Position numbers and translations under genes: made by a program. Shown here piece by piece: positions 47,535 through 56,667 of a stretch of 64,000 bases of DNA. The notes beneath the pieces were generated by a model, which ran no database searches, had not been told where the DNA came from, and saw only the letters and a program-made list of their open reading frames with translations. Location: contig NC_017542.1 in assembly GCF_000237325.1 (NCBI RefSeq), positions 937,501-1,001,500 on the forward strand. The letters are read 5' to 3'. This DNA comes from Paenibacillus polymyxa M1. Lineage in GTDB: Bacteria > Bacillota > Bacilli > Paenibacillales > Paenibacillaceae. How positions within the stretch are numbered: the stretch's first letter is position 1; the number at the start of each line of letters is the position of its first letter.

Positions 47535-48326
47535 ATGACATTACCCTCAATTTTTGTTGCGCATGGTTCACCGACACTGGCTGTAGAAAATAACGCATAT
47601 ACCAGCTTTCTTGCAAAGCTGGGCGCGAGCCTGCCCCGACCCAAAGGAATCATCATTTTTTCCGCGCATTGGGATAGCCCCGATCAATGTATCGGCGCGG
47701 ATGATCAGCATGCAGCGTTGCACGATTTCTACGGCTTTCCCGAAGAAATGTACTCACTTGATTACCCTGCACCAGGCGATCCAAAGCTGTATGAGGAGAT
47801 AGGGCATCTGTTCAGTCAGCATAACCTGTTCCACCAGCCGGTTCGGAACCGGGGACTGGATCATGGAGCATGGGTGGTTTTGCGGCATATATATCCTGAT
47901 GCGGACATACCGGTCGTACCCTTATCCATTGATTCACGGCGCGATCCTCAGGAGCAATATGAGATTGGACGGATGCTGGCGCCACTGCGTGAACAAGGGA
48001 TTTTGATCCTTGGTAGTGGAGGCTTGGTCCACAACTTGCGGACACTCAAGCAGACGAGTGAGCCAGCCGATTGGGCCGTTCAATATGATGACTGGATCGC
48101 ACAGCAGCTTCAAGACTGGAATTTGCGTCATCTGTTCCAATATGACAAGAAGGCTCCATATGCCAAGCAGGCGGTTCCTTCGTATGGAATAGAGCACTTT
48201 TCGCCTTTGTTTTACGTGATGGGGGCTGCCGATCATGATCGCTCCGCGCGTAAGCTTTTTCAGTCGTATGTCCTTGGCTCATTGAGCCTCAATTGTTGGG
48301 CTTTTGGTCAAGAAAATGATCTGTAA
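47535..48326 (+). CDS. DODA-type (LigB) aromatic ring-opening dioxygenase
   Basis: A 263-residue member of the class III extradiol dioxygenase family. Metal- and acid/base-type histidines are seen in FVAHGSPTLAV, IIFSAHWDSPD, ALHDFYGFPEEMY and DHGAWVVLRHIYP. It is close in size to E. coli YgiD and plant DODA. ATG 47535 follows GGAGGTTGGCAGCG. The physiological substrate in bacteria is mostly unknown. A terminator follows. Confidence 0.9.
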   Translation: MTLPSIFVAHGSPTLAVENNAYTSFLAKLGASLPRPKGIIIFSAHWDSPDQCIGADDQHAALHDFYGFPEEMYSLDYPAPGDPKLYEEIGHLFSQHNLFHQPVRNRGLDHGAWVVLRHIYPDADIPVVPLSIDSRRDPQEQYEIGRMLAPLREQGILILGSGGLVHNLRTLKQTSEPADWAVQYDDWIAQQLQDWNLRHLFQYDKKAPYAKQAVPSYGIEHFSPLFYVMGAADHDRSARKLFQSYVLGSLSLNCWAFGQENDL

Positions 48327-48338
48327 ATGTAAGAAAAA

Positions 48339-48379
48339 GAACTTCCGAAACCACATGGTGTGTGGGGTTGGAAGTTCTT
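48339..48379. terminator. bidirectional terminator
   Basis: AGAACTTCC pairs with GGAAGTTCT around further partial pairing (CCACA with TGTGG); T runs flank it. It separates convergent genes. Confidence 0.85.
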
Positions 48380-48398
48380 TTGGTGTGTTCTTCTGTGA

Positions 48399-49001
48399 TT
48401 AATTAGCAGGCACGTTCTTTTTTAGCCAGGCGGATACTTGCGTAGTTCGCTTATCTTCATTTTGATCTAGTAGTGTCATAAATGCCTTCAGCTTTTGAAT
48501 GTAGGGACTCTTCGAATCCCTGTTGCGCTGAACGACGAGCTGATATCCTTTTTTGGCATTGGGGCGAATCTTGTTGGTGTCATCATCGAATAATGGTGTA
48601 TTGTTCGTACCATAAAAAGTATAGAAGAAATAGAGATCATGTAATGATTTCACTGCCTGTGTACGATTGGAATGTGGATATTGGGTTATAAATGACTCTT
48701 GCGCCAGCACCCTTCCGGCTAACTGTTGATAACCGATGTGTAATGCCGCATCCTTGGTAGCCGGCTGTCCAGATTCCGTCGCCATGATGTCAATATATCT
48801 GCGGATATCTGCGGTAATGTCATTTCCGAATACTTTATATTTTTCATAGTTGATGACTGGGTAAAACATGCCTTCTGAGGTTTCAAGTGGGAAAGATGAA
48901 CCCGAAAAAGGAGTCTCCAAGTCAGGATGGACTTGAGGACTCCTTTGTTCATTTAAATAGAGGAGGGTGCAGCATAGCCACACATTAAAGAGAAGCAGCA
49001 T
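48399..49001 (-). CDS. membrane-anchored protein of unknown family
   Basis: From ATG 49001 the product has 200 residues: one N-terminal hydrophobic segment (MLLLFNVWLCCTLLYLNE), then a polar extracytoplasmic part with no recognised domain. GMFYPVINYEKYKVFGNDIT and YFFYTFYGTNNTPLFDDDTN are its most distinctive parts. The start is weak: the ribosome site is poor and the doxX terminator hairpin ends 12 bases upstream. The 5' end may be decayed or the gene may start elsewhere. The function is unknown. Confidence 0.6.
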   Translation of the reverse strand: MLLLFNVWLCCTLLYLNEQRSPQVHPDLETPFSGSSFPLETSEGMFYPVINYEKYKVFGNDITADIRRYIDIMATESGQPATKDAALHIGYQQLAGRVLAQESFITQYPHSNRTQAVKSLHDLYFFYTFYGTNNTPLFDDDTNKIRPNAKKGYQLVVQRNRDSKSPYIQKLKAFMTLLDQNEDKRTTQVSAWLKKNVPAN

Positions 49002-49012
49002 GGCTGAACAAA

Positions 49013-49050
49013 AAAACAACCATTTCCAGAGGATAACGGTTGTTTTTTGG
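49013..49050 (-). terminator. doxX terminator
   Basis: On the minus strand AACAACC pairs with GGTTGTT around a 16-base loop, followed by a T run, five bases after the doxX-like stop. Confidence 0.75.
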
Positions 49051-49054
49051 GTAG

Positions 49055-49573
49055 TTAAGCTATTTTTCGATTGGGGTCCGTTTGATAAGTGTCTTTATTT
49101 TTACCAAACAGTCCACGCAGGAAGGGCAGTACCCAACGGTCAAAGCCGATTCTTCCGGCATTTGCACCAGCAACGATAAGGAAGATTTCAACCAGCAGGT
49201 AGATTGCATTGGTGCTTACTGTTCCCGAGAACAGGAACGAGAAGTTCATAACCATAGCCATCAAAGTAGCCAGTGTAGTCAATGTACCAAGCAGCAGGCC
49301 AACCCCGACCAAGAACTCACCCAATGGGATCAGGACGTTGAACAAACCGACATTCGGCAGGGCAAAGGCTTCAAGGAACGATCCCCACCAGCCTTGTACA
49401 GCGGGGTGATCTCCGCCTGTTTTAGCAATGGCCCCCGAAATAAATCCACCTGCATCGAATCCGCCAGTCAGCTTCTCAAGTCCGTGGGTCATCCATTCAT
49501 AACCTAGATAAACCCGTACTACAGTCAGCAGCCACATTGCTACTTTGTTCTCACGTAACCAGTTGTTAAACAT
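49055..49573 (-). CDS. DoxX family membrane protein
   Basis: A 172-residue DoxX protein with four membrane segments. WLLTVVRVYLGYEWMTHGLE and LGEFLVGVGLLLGTLTTLAT are typical. Family members link to quinone or thiol redox chemistry; the exact role is unknown. AAGAGGAGTGATTTGA precedes the ATG. The palindrome at 49680-49697, about 107 bases upstream, fits Rex or Fnr and suggests control by redox state or oxygen. Confidence 0.92.
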   Translation of the reverse strand: MFNNWLRENKVAMWLLTVVRVYLGYEWMTHGLEKLTGGFDAGGFISGAIAKTGGDHPAVQGWWGSFLEAFALPNVGLFNVLIPLGEFLVGVGLLLGTLTTLATLMAMVMNFSFLFSGTVSTNAIYLLVEIFLIVAGANAGRIGFDRWVLPFLRGLFGKNKDTYQTDPNRKIA

Positions 49574-49679
49574 TCAAATCACTCCTCTTTCTTAATCTAT
49601 AATGATGGGTTGTATTTCATTTTGTTTGGGATGATCATCTTTGCTACACCTTTATTGTATTAGGTTCAGTTACAGTTAT

Positions 49680-49697
49680 TTGTGATAAAAATCACAA
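49680..49697. promoter_or_regulatory. Rex/Fnr-like palindrome
   Basis: TTGTGATAAAAATCACAA fits both the Rex form TTGTGA-N6-TCACAA and the Fnr/Crp form TGTGA-N6-TCACA. It lies between the divergent doxX-like and yerB-like genes, nearer to doxX. Confidence 0.7.
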
Positions 49698-49823
49698 ACT
49701 CTAAATATTTTTTAAATTTTAATGTCTTTAGATAAGTATTCTATAGAGAGGTAATGCCTCAATCAAGACAAAAACAGGAAATAAAGCTTATAATGAGAAA
49801 AATAACGATGTGGAGGGATGAAC

Positions 49824-50918
49824 TTGTCCGGGCCCATGTTTCAACGAAATCATTGGTTGCGTGTGATGGCCTCAGCTCTGTTATGCATGACAATGATATC
49901 TTGTTCTGCTTTGTCCAATACGGGTGAATCTGAATCCGTTCCCCAACCGAACCAGCAAGAAACAGAGAAGAAGGTGCTTGAACCGCCTAAGGAGCCATCT
50001 GTTCCGGCATTTACAGCTCCGCTTACCGGGCTTCCGGTGGAGCAGCCTGTTATAGAGCGGCCACTGGCTGTCATGATTAACAATGCCCCGGCTGCGCGTC
50101 CACAGGCAGGGCTTAGCGAGGCAGACATGGTATATGAGGTTCTTGCAGAAGGCGGAATTACCCGTTTGGTAGCTTTTTTCCAAAGTCATGGTGGAGATGT
50201 GAAGATCGGTCCGGTCCGCAGTATTCGGCCGTATTTGATTGAACTAGGCGAAACCTATGGTGCGTTGCCGATACATGCAGGGGGAAGTACAGATGCCTAT
50301 GCGATTTTACAGCAGCAGCGGAAGGAGCATCTGGATGAGATTTCAAATGGAGGGGCTTATTTTTGGCGAAGTAAAGATCGTCGTCCACCACATAATTTAT
50401 ACACAGATGTGAGCAGGCTACGTAAAGGAAGCGAAAGCAAAGGATATACCAAGCAGACGGAAGTTCCAGTGTATCCTTATCTCAAAACCGGCGAAACTCC
50501 AGTTATGGTGGACGAGAGTGCCGCATCTGTGCACATCCGGTTTTTGCTAAAAAGCTATCGCGTATCTTATACCTATGATCGAGCCGATCAACGATATAAG
50601 CGTTTTGTGAACGAAAAGTCACATCTGGATCAAAATAATAACCAACAGCTCTCAGCGGCTAATGTTATTGTGATGAGCACGAGGCATCGAACGCTGGATG
50701 ATGTAGGCAGACTAAGCGTTGAACTGGACGGTAGCGGAGAGGCCATGGTGTTTCAACAAGGACAGTTAATACGTGCTGAATGGCAGCATACATCTGGCGA
50801 TGCGATTCGGTTTATGAAAAATGGGGTTGAAATCCCGTTAACACCAGGTACATCCTATATACATGTAGTACCTGCAGATACTTCACTAACGGAACATGTA
50901 ACGTTTGAAGCGAATTAG
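49824..50918 (+). CDS. DUF3048 lipoprotein, YerB-like
   Basis: A surface lipoprotein with the DUF3048 domain. After the lipobox MISC (MTMISCSALSNTGE) comes a Pro/Glu-rich linker, then the domain: TGLPVEQPVIERPLAVMINN, RPQAGLSEADMVYEVLAEGG, ITRLVAFFQ and GPVRSIRPY. The size is close to B. subtilis YerB. The start is uncertain: ATG 49818 touches GGAGGG, TTG 49824 has six to seven bases of spacing, ATG 49836 has eighteen; I use TTG. The function is unknown. Confidence 0.88.
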   Translation: MSGPMFQRNHWLRVMASALLCMTMISCSALSNTGESESVPQPNQQETEKKVLEPPKEPSVPAFTAPLTGLPVEQPVIERPLAVMINNAPAARPQAGLSEADMVYEVLAEGGITRLVAFFQSHGGDVKIGPVRSIRPYLIELGETYGALPIHAGGSTDAYAILQQQRKEHLDEISNGGAYFWRSKDRRPPHNLYTDVSRLRKGSESKGYTKQTEVPVYPYLKTGETPVMVDESAASVHIRFLLKSYRVSYTYDRADQRYKRFVNEKSHLDQNNNQQLSAANVIVMSTRHRTLDDVGRLSVELDGSGEAMVFQQGQLIRAEWQHTSGDAIRFMKNGVEIPLTPGTSYIHVVPADTSLTEHVTFEAN

Positions 50919-51106
50919 AAAACGTAATACACCTATTTAGGAAAAAATTGTCGGATAATGACCCTCTATGTCGGGCATTGTATACGTATATCTAGAAATT
51001 TGCTTTTACAAACATTACAAAAACATTGATGAGTGTGATAAGATAGCAAAGGTTGTCTATTGCAGTCGAAACAGGTTGCGGATATTTTCGTAAAGGGGTA
51101 ATCGTT

Positions 51107-51721
51107 ATGAGATTGAAGAAAAAGGATATATTCTTCGAGACGTTGGAAAATATGGCAGATACGATCGTGCAAGCAGCCGATTATTTTGCCCAACATACTT
51201 CAAATTTTCAAGATGTGACTTTGTTTACCAATGAGATGAAGAAGTATGAAAATAAGTGTGATGATTACACACACACGATTATTACTGAGTTGAACAAGAC
51301 CTTCATTACGCCGCTGGAACGCGACGACATCATGGAACTGACAACGACCATGGATGATGTGCTGGATGGTCTTGAAGCGACAGCCTCTCGTTTTTATATG
51401 TACAACATTACAGAGCCGGACGAGTATATTGTGCAGTTCGCTGATATTTTGCGTCAATCAGCTTACGAAATTCAGAAGGCTGTACATTTGCTTTCACAGA
51501 AAAAATTGTTGGCTATTCGTGAATACACCATTCGCCTGAATGATTTGGAAAATCAGGGGGATGAATTATTGCGTATTTGCATTAAAAACCTGTTTGCAAC
51601 TGTAACTGATCCTATTGAACTGATTAAACGTAAAGAATTGTACGAACGCCTTGAAACGACAACGGATTCATGCGAGGATGTTGCAAATATGCTGGAATCC
51701 ATCATTATGCGTAACTCGTAA
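51107..51721 (+). CDS. DUF47 (PhoU-like) protein
   Basis: A 204-residue helical protein of the DUF47 family, related to PhoU. RLKKKDIFFETLENMADTIV at the N-terminus and ERDDIMELTTTMDDVLDGLE are typical; acidic motifs bind metal in relatives. Start ATG 51107 follows TAAAGGGG. It lies 14 bases before a Pit-type phosphate transporter, the conserved ykaA-pit pair, and probably modulates that transporter. Confidence 0.93.
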   Translation: MRLKKKDIFFETLENMADTIVQAADYFAQHTSNFQDVTLFTNEMKKYENKCDDYTHTIITELNKTFITPLERDDIMELTTTMDDVLDGLEATASRFYMYNITEPDEYIVQFADILRQSAYEIQKAVHLLSQKKLLAIREYTIRLNDLENQGDELLRICIKNLFATVTDPIELIKRKELYERLETTTDSCEDVANMLESIIMRNS

Positions 51722-51735
51722 GGGAGTCCTTTTAC

Positions 51736-52725
51736 ATGGATACAAGTTTACTGGTACTAGGTATTGTTATTTTTCTTGCTCTGGCATTTGATTTTATTAA
51801 TGGATTTCATGATACGGCGAACGCGATTGCTACTTCGGTCTCGACCCGTGCATTGACGCCGCGACGTGCGATTATTATGGCTGCGGTTATGAACTTTCTC
51901 GGAGCTATCTTGTTTACCGGAGTTGCCAAGACCATTGGTGGAAGTGTCGCTGACCCTACCAAGCTTACAAACGGTATTGATATCGTTATTGCGACGCTGA
52001 TCGCTGCGATTATCTGGAATCTTCTAACCTGGTGGTTTGGTATTCCTTCATCCTCCTCTCATGCATTGATTGGTGCGTTGGCAGGGGCGGTGTATGTAGG
52101 TGCGGGACAGGATAAATTAAATTGGAGCGGCTTCATCGGGATTGTTGAGGGGCTTATTTTCTCCCCGTTGATTGCTTTTGTTGTCGGTTACATTGTGATG
52201 ATGATTTTGAAATACATCTTTGCTTATCGTAGTCCGCATACAGTGAACAAAGGTTTCCGCACCATGCAGGTCATTACGGCAGCTATCCAGTCGTTTACGC
52301 ATGGTACGAATGATGCTCAGAAGGCGATGGGGATTATCACATTCGCACTCGTCTCCGCAGGTTATCAAGACCATTTGGAAGTACCCATGTGGGTGAAAAT
52401 TTCAGCTGCAACCGCTATGGCACTGGGTACGTCTATTGGTGGTTGGAAGATCATCAAAACGATGGGAACCAAGATTTTTAAAATTGAGCCAATCAATGGA
52501 TTCGCAGCCGACGTTTCGGGAGCTTCTGTTATTTTTACAGCTACCATGCTTCATTTACCAGTAAGTACCACTCATGCCATTACTTCGGCGATTCTGGGTG
52601 TTGGTTCTGCGAAGCGCTTTAGCGCAGTTCGCTGGTCATTAGCTGGTCGTATTGTAATAACCTGGGTAATAACGATTCCAATTTCTGCGCTGTTGTCAGG
52701 TTTAATTTTCAAAATTCTTTTCTAG
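51736..52725 (+). CDS. pit: low-affinity inorganic phosphate transporter
   Basis: A PiT-family membrane carrier of 329 residues that imports phosphate with a cation. The two inverted signature repeats are visible: FDFINGFHDTANAIATSVST near residue 15 and SFTHGTNDAQKAMGIITF near residue 190. FGIPSSSSHALIGALAG and LHLPVSTTHAITSAILG are the second conserved pair. AAGGGAGTCC precedes the ATG. It is in one operon with the DUF47 gene. Confidence 0.94.
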   Translation: MDTSLLVLGIVIFLALAFDFINGFHDTANAIATSVSTRALTPRRAIIMAAVMNFLGAILFTGVAKTIGGSVADPTKLTNGIDIVIATLIAAIIWNLLTWWFGIPSSSSHALIGALAGAVYVGAGQDKLNWSGFIGIVEGLIFSPLIAFVVGYIVMMILKYIFAYRSPHTVNKGFRTMQVITAAIQSFTHGTNDAQKAMGIITFALVSAGYQDHLEVPMWVKISAATAMALGTSIGGWKIIKTMGTKIFKIEPINGFAADVSGASVIFTATMLHLPVSTTHAITSAILGVGSAKRFSAVRWSLAGRIVITWVITIPISALLSGLIFKILF

Positions 52726-52966
52726 TTTTCTTCATGAATCCCTGAAAAAAAACATACAATATAGGATACACAATAAGCTTCCGTCCGTTTTTTGCGGCAG
52801 GGGCTTATTGGCATTCTGGGGCAAAAATACATCTTGAGAGTTCACACATCCAGATAGTTCCATGAGATGTTTTTTAAAAAATACCTGACATCAAAGTAGT
52901 CAATTTTTAATAACTCCTGTAGAATAAACAGAAAACTTTGAACCGTTCAACTGACTGGAGGATCTT

Positions 52967-54415
52967 ATGCAAAAACCAAGAAAACTAATAGCACTCATGA
53001 TTTGTTTGTTTTCTGTGGTTGCCCTGGCCGGTAATTTCGGTGTAGTGGCTCACGCAGAAAATAAAACAAAGTATGATATCGGCACGGATACAACGTTCGC
53101 GCCTTTTGAGTTTGAAGATGTAAATGGGAAATTTGTCGGAATCGACATGGATTTACTGGCAGCTATTGCTAAAGATCAGAATTTTGAGTATACCATTAAG
53201 CCGCTTGGCTTTAACGCGGCAGTGCAGGCCCTTGAAACGAATCAAGTGGATGGTGTCATTGCTGGGATGAGTATTACCGATGAACGCAAGCAAAAATTTG
53301 ATTTTTCTGAACCCTATTTTGACTCAGGTGTTGTCATGGCGGTCCGTAAGGATAATGATACGATTAAACGCTATGAGGACTTGAAAGGACAGCGCGTCGC
53401 TGTCAAAACAGGAACAGAAGGCTACACGTTCGCGGAATCCATTAAGGCGAAATATGGCTTTACTACAGTTCCGTTCGACGATTCTTCTCAGATGTATGAT
53501 GAAGTTAAAACAGGTAATTCGGTTGCCTGCTTTGATGATTATCCGGTACTGGCATACGGTGTGACTCAGAATAATGGTCTTAAGCTGGTGACTGATAAGG
53601 AAAAAGGCGGTTCTTACGGTTTTGCTGTCAACCAAGGCAAAAATGCGGAGCTGCTGGAGAAATTTAATGCAGGGCTTGTGAATCTTCGCAACAGCGGGGA
53701 ATATGACAAGATTATGTCGAAATACCTTGGTGAATCCGGCAAAGGTGTGGCTCCTGTAGAACGTAGCCGCTGGGAGCTCATTTCCGCTTCGCTGCCTGCG
53801 TTGATTAAAGGGATGGGAAATACGCTGTTGTACACCCTGGTATCCTTGCTCGTAGCCTTTTTGCTGGGACTAGTGTTTGGCTTTATGAAAGTTAGCCATA
53901 ACAAGGTGTTCCGCGGTATTGCAACTGTTTTCGTTGATGTATTCCGCGGTATTCCACTGATCGTACTTGCATTCTTTATTTACTTCGGTATCCCACAGGC
54001 ACTCGATTTTAAAATGCCGCTTTTTGTCGCGGCGGTGTTGACGTTATCTCTAAACGCTGGTGCTTATGTGACCGAAATTATCCGCGGGGGTATTCAGTCC
54101 ATTGATCCAGGACAAATGGAAGCAGCTCGTTCGCTTGGTTTGCCATACCGGACAGCCATGCTGAAGATCATTTTGCCACAAGCAGTGAAAATCATGATCC
54201 CGTCGTTTATCAATCAGTTGGTTATTACGTTGAAGGATACGTCAATTTTGTCAGTTATCGGTCTGGTTGAATTGACCCAATCGGGCAAAATCATTATTGC
54301 GCGGACGTTCCAATCCTTTGATATTTGGCTGGTCGTTGCGGTGATGTATCTTATCGTCATTACAGTCCTGACCAAAATTTCCAACCGTCTTGAAGGGAGA
54401 GTTCGCCGTGGGTAA
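52967..54415 (+). CDS. fused glutamine-type binding protein/permease
   Basis: A 482-residue fusion. Residues 1-30 are a signal peptide. Residues 35-260 are a family 3 binding domain ([40 protein letters not shown]). Residues about 265-480 are a permease ([20 protein letters not shown], and the EAA loop [20 protein letters not shown]). Such GlnH-GlnP fusions are common in Gram-positive bacteria. The binding domain stays tethered outside the membrane. The last codons overlap the start of its ATPase gene. Confidence 0.95.
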   Translation: MQKPRKLIALMICLFSVVALAGNFGVVAHAENKTKYDIGTDTTFAPFEFEDVNGKFVGIDMDLLAAIAKDQNFEYTIKPLGFNAAVQALETNQVDGVIAGMSITDERKQKFDFSEPYFDSGVVMAVRKDNDTIKRYEDLKGQRVAVKTGTEGYTFAESIKAKYGFTTVPFDDSSQMYDEVKTGNSVACFDDYPVLAYGVTQNNGLKLVTDKEKGGSYGFAVNQGKNAELLEKFNAGLVNLRNSGEYDKIMSKYLGESGKGVAPVERSRWELISASLPALIKGMGNTLLYTLVSLLVAFLLGLVFGFMKVSHNKVFRGIATVFVDVFRGIPLIVLAFFIYFGIPQALDFKMPLFVAAVLTLSLNAGAYVTEIIRGGIQSIDPGQMEAARSLGLPYRTAMLKIILPQAVKIMIPSFINQLVITLKDTSILSVIGLVELTQSGKIIIARTFQSFDIWLVVAVMYLIVITVLTKISNRLEGRVRRG

Positions 54416-55136
54416 AATTATCGTTAAAAACCTGAAAAAAAGCTATGGCAGTAACCAGGTGCTAAAAGGCATTGACATGCAAGTACGGGAAGGCGAAGTT
54501 GTATGCGTCATTGGCCCTTCTGGTTCAGGGAAAAGTACGTTTTTGCGTTGTATGAATATGCTGGAGGAAATTACAGCTGGTGAGGTCATCGTCGATGACT
54601 ACAAATTGGGTGACAAAAACGTGGACATTAACAAGGTCCGTGAAAATATAGGTATGGTGTTTCAGCATTTCAATCTGTTCCCGCATATGACGGTGCTCAA
54701 GAACATTATGTTCGCACCGACTGAACTGGGGAAACAGACGAAGACAGAGGCCCGTGAGACAGCTATGAAACTGCTGGATCGCGTAGGTTTGGCCGATAAG
54801 GCAGATGCATTGCCAGGACAGCTTTCAGGCGGTCAGAAGCAACGTGTGGCGATTGCACGTGCGCTGGCAATGAACCCAGACATTATGCTGTTCGATGAGC
54901 CAACCTCGGCGCTTGATCCTGAAATGGTGGGCGAAGTGCTCGGCGTAATGAAAGATCTGGCTCGCGAAGGCATGACGATGATGATCGTTACGCATGAGAT
55001 GGGCTTTGCGCGAGAAGTAAGCGACCGTGTCGTATTTATGGATGGTGGCTATATTGTGGAAGAAGGAACACCGCAAGAGGTATTTGGTAATCCAAAAAAC
55101 GAGCGGACCATTAGTTTCTTGGAGAAGGTATTGTAA
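54408..55136 (+). CDS. glutamine-type ABC transporter ATPase
   Basis: The ATPase of the importer, 242 residues. Walker A is [10 protein letters not shown]-loop [11 protein letters not shown], signature LSGGQKQR, Walker [15 protein letters not shown], switch His VTHEMG. I choose GTG 54408, six bases after AAGGGAGAG; an in-frame TTG lies upstream in the ribosome site. It is translationally coupled to the fusion gene. The repeat element begins directly at its stop. Confidence 0.95.
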   Translation: MGKIIVKNLKKSYGSNQVLKGIDMQVREGEVVCVIGPSGSGKSTFLRCMNMLEEITAGEVIVDDYKLGDKNVDINKVRENIGMVFQHFNLFPHMTVLKNIMFAPTELGKQTKTEARETAMKLLDRVGLADKADALPGQLSGGQKQRVAIARALAMNPDIMLFDEPTSALDPEMVGEVLGVMKDLAREGMTMMIVTHEMGFAREVSDRVVFMDGGYIVEEGTPQEVFGNPKNERTISFLEKVL

Positions 55137-55335
55137 GTGGGGTAGGGGGTGTGAATGTGAGTCGGGGTGCTCGTTGTGAGACGCTCCACAATCCATTTGA
55201 TCTTTCGATCGCTGTTGCCTATGAATTTTTTCGATTATATAAGACCTATATGGTGAAAATTCAAGGGCAAAGGCGAACGCTGGCGCTTCTACAGATTCAA
55301 ATGGACCGCTACGCTACGACTTGCTGAACCTACTC
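55137..55335 (+). repeat. structured repeat, copy C
   Basis: Third copy. The closing stem is weak (GGGGTAGG with CCTACTCC, one mismatch). The outer stem pairs TCCATTTGATCT (55192-55203) with AGATTCAAATGGA (55293-55305), again with one extra 3' base. The inner stem is CGATCGC (55206-55212) with GCGAACG (55273-55279). The hairpin TTGCCTATGAATTTT pairs with AAAATTCAAGGGCAA with two mismatches. Two further hairpins follow before the GNAT remnant, one with GCCTGC/GCAGGC (55350-55382) and one with GGCGCAGC/GCTGCGCC (55392-55416). Confidence 0.82.
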
Positions 55336-55423
55336 CTTTCTTCGCAAAAGCCTGCCCCACTTTTAAATGAGTGGGTGCAGGCAGCGGAATTGGCGCAGCG
55401 CTTTGCTTGCTGCGCCGAGGGAA

Positions 55424-55534
55424 ATAGCGATACAAGCAACATATGACTATCGGGGTGAACGACTGAATGCACATTATTTTTATCGCCGATTAGGGTATGA
55501 AGCGACAAGCATAGTTTTTTTGAAAAATATAATG
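55424..55534 (+). pseudogene. remnant of a GNAT acetyltransferase gene
   Basis: The frame reads ERLNAHYFYRRLGYEATSIV then FLKNI, which is the C-terminal end of a GNAT N-acetyltransferase (the A-H-x-F-Y-x-x-L-G-Y motif of acetyl-CoA binding motif B). Nothing of the first ~100 residues is present; upstream is the repeat element. The frame runs on into the terminator without a family-like end. It is a non-functional fragment. Confidence 0.65.
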
Positions 55535-55549
55535 CGTGGATTATTGTAT

Positions 55550-55594
55550 AAGGATATCTTCGGGAGCGTGCTGGCCCGGAGATATCCTTTTTTT
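55550..55594 (+). terminator. terminator after GNAT remnant
   Basis: AAGGATATCTtCGGG pairs with CCCGgAGATATCCTT (one mismatch), followed by seven T. It probably belonged to the lost acetyltransferase gene. Confidence 0.92.
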
Positions 55595-55701
55595 ATTTAG
55601 TGTATGGAAATATAGAGCATGAGATTTGTATAATGTGGAATGGCTTATATAAAATATAAATGACATATAAGACGGCAGTATTTAAGCTAGGGGGACATAC
55701 G

Positions 55702-56661
55702 GTGATACGTACATTGGCTATAGGTCATGATCATCAGGTGACGGTGGGACAACCATTGGAGCAGATTGTCATGGAAGATTACATATGGATCTGGGCTGAC
55801 TTTAACGAGCCTACAGATCGAGAGTCGGAGCTGCTGACGAGTTATTTTCATTTTCACCCGCTGGCTGTAGAGGATTGTATGCATGTTCTGCAACGTCCCA
55901 AGTTGGATTATTACGAGAATGTACAGTTTCTGGTGGTACATGCGCTTGATGTAGATACATTAGAGGCGGAAGAGGTAGATATGTTTATTAGCAGCCGTTT
56001 TTTGGTTACATATCACCATCATGAACTAGAGGAGCTGGATCAGGCCTGGGAGCGGATTGTCGAGCATGCGAACGAACGCAAAATATGGTCTCGCGGACCG
56101 CTGTCTGCAGCTTATACGGTGATGGACAAGCTGGTTGACAACTATTTTCCGAGCCTTTTCATCATTGAGGATGAATTAGCCGAGCTTGAAGGTTTGGGCG
56201 CACATGAATCGGTAGAGGAATTAATGAAGCAGGTATTTGACCTGCGTGGCAGGTTGCTCAAGCTGCGCCGCACGATCGTACCGATGCGTGATCTGATGTA
56301 CCGAGTTTTGAATTCGCAGCATGTGCAGGGTCAGGGGGATCATATGGCTTATTTTACTGATATCTATGATCATTTATTGAAGCTGACGGACATGCTGGAG
56401 GCCGACCGCGAGATGACAGCCGACCTGAGAGACAGTTACATATCGCTTAATTCCAATCGCATGAATTCAATTATGAAGACGCTGACCGTAATTACGACTG
56501 TTTTTATGCCCTTGACGCTGATTGCAGGAATTTATGGTATGAATTTTTCGAATATGCCCGAGCTGGGCTGGAAATATGGATATTTTGGCGTATTGTTCTT
56601 TATGTTCTTATTGAGTGTTGCAATGGTGGTGTGGTTTATGCGCCGAGGTTGGTTTAAATAA
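55702..56661 (+). CDS. corA: CorA family magnesium transporter
   Basis: A pentameric Mg/Co channel protein of 319 residues. The long cytoplasmic N-terminal part is followed by two membrane helices near the C-terminus; the selectivity motif GMN lies in IAGIYGMNFSNMPELGWKYG. The tail ends in the usual basic cluster (FMRRGWFK). The start is probably GTG 55702, seven bases after AGGGGG; an in-frame ATG 42 bases upstream has no site. No magnesium riboswitch is seen in the leader. Confidence 0.93.
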   Translation: MIRTLAIGHDHQVTVGQPLEQIVMEDYIWIWADFNEPTDRESELLTSYFHFHPLAVEDCMHVLQRPKLDYYENVQFLVVHALDVDTLEAEEVDMFISSRFLVTYHHHELEELDQAWERIVEHANERKIWSRGPLSAAYTVMDKLVDNYFPSLFIIEDELAELEGLGAHESVEELMKQVFDLRGRLLKLRRTIVPMRDLMYRVLNSQHVQGQGDHMAYFTDIYDHLLKLTDMLEADREMTADLRDSYISLNSNRMNSIMKTLTVITTVFMPLTLIAGIYGMNFSNMPELGWKYGYFGVLFFMFLLSVAMVVWFMRRGWFK

Positions 56662-56667
56662 AATAGC

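Noticed and set aside
52771..52810. Hairpin CAATAAGC/GCTTATTG between pit and the glutamine transporter gene
   Set aside because: A stem is present, but its T run is in the loop and none follows it. It may end pit, but I cannot assign it with confidence.
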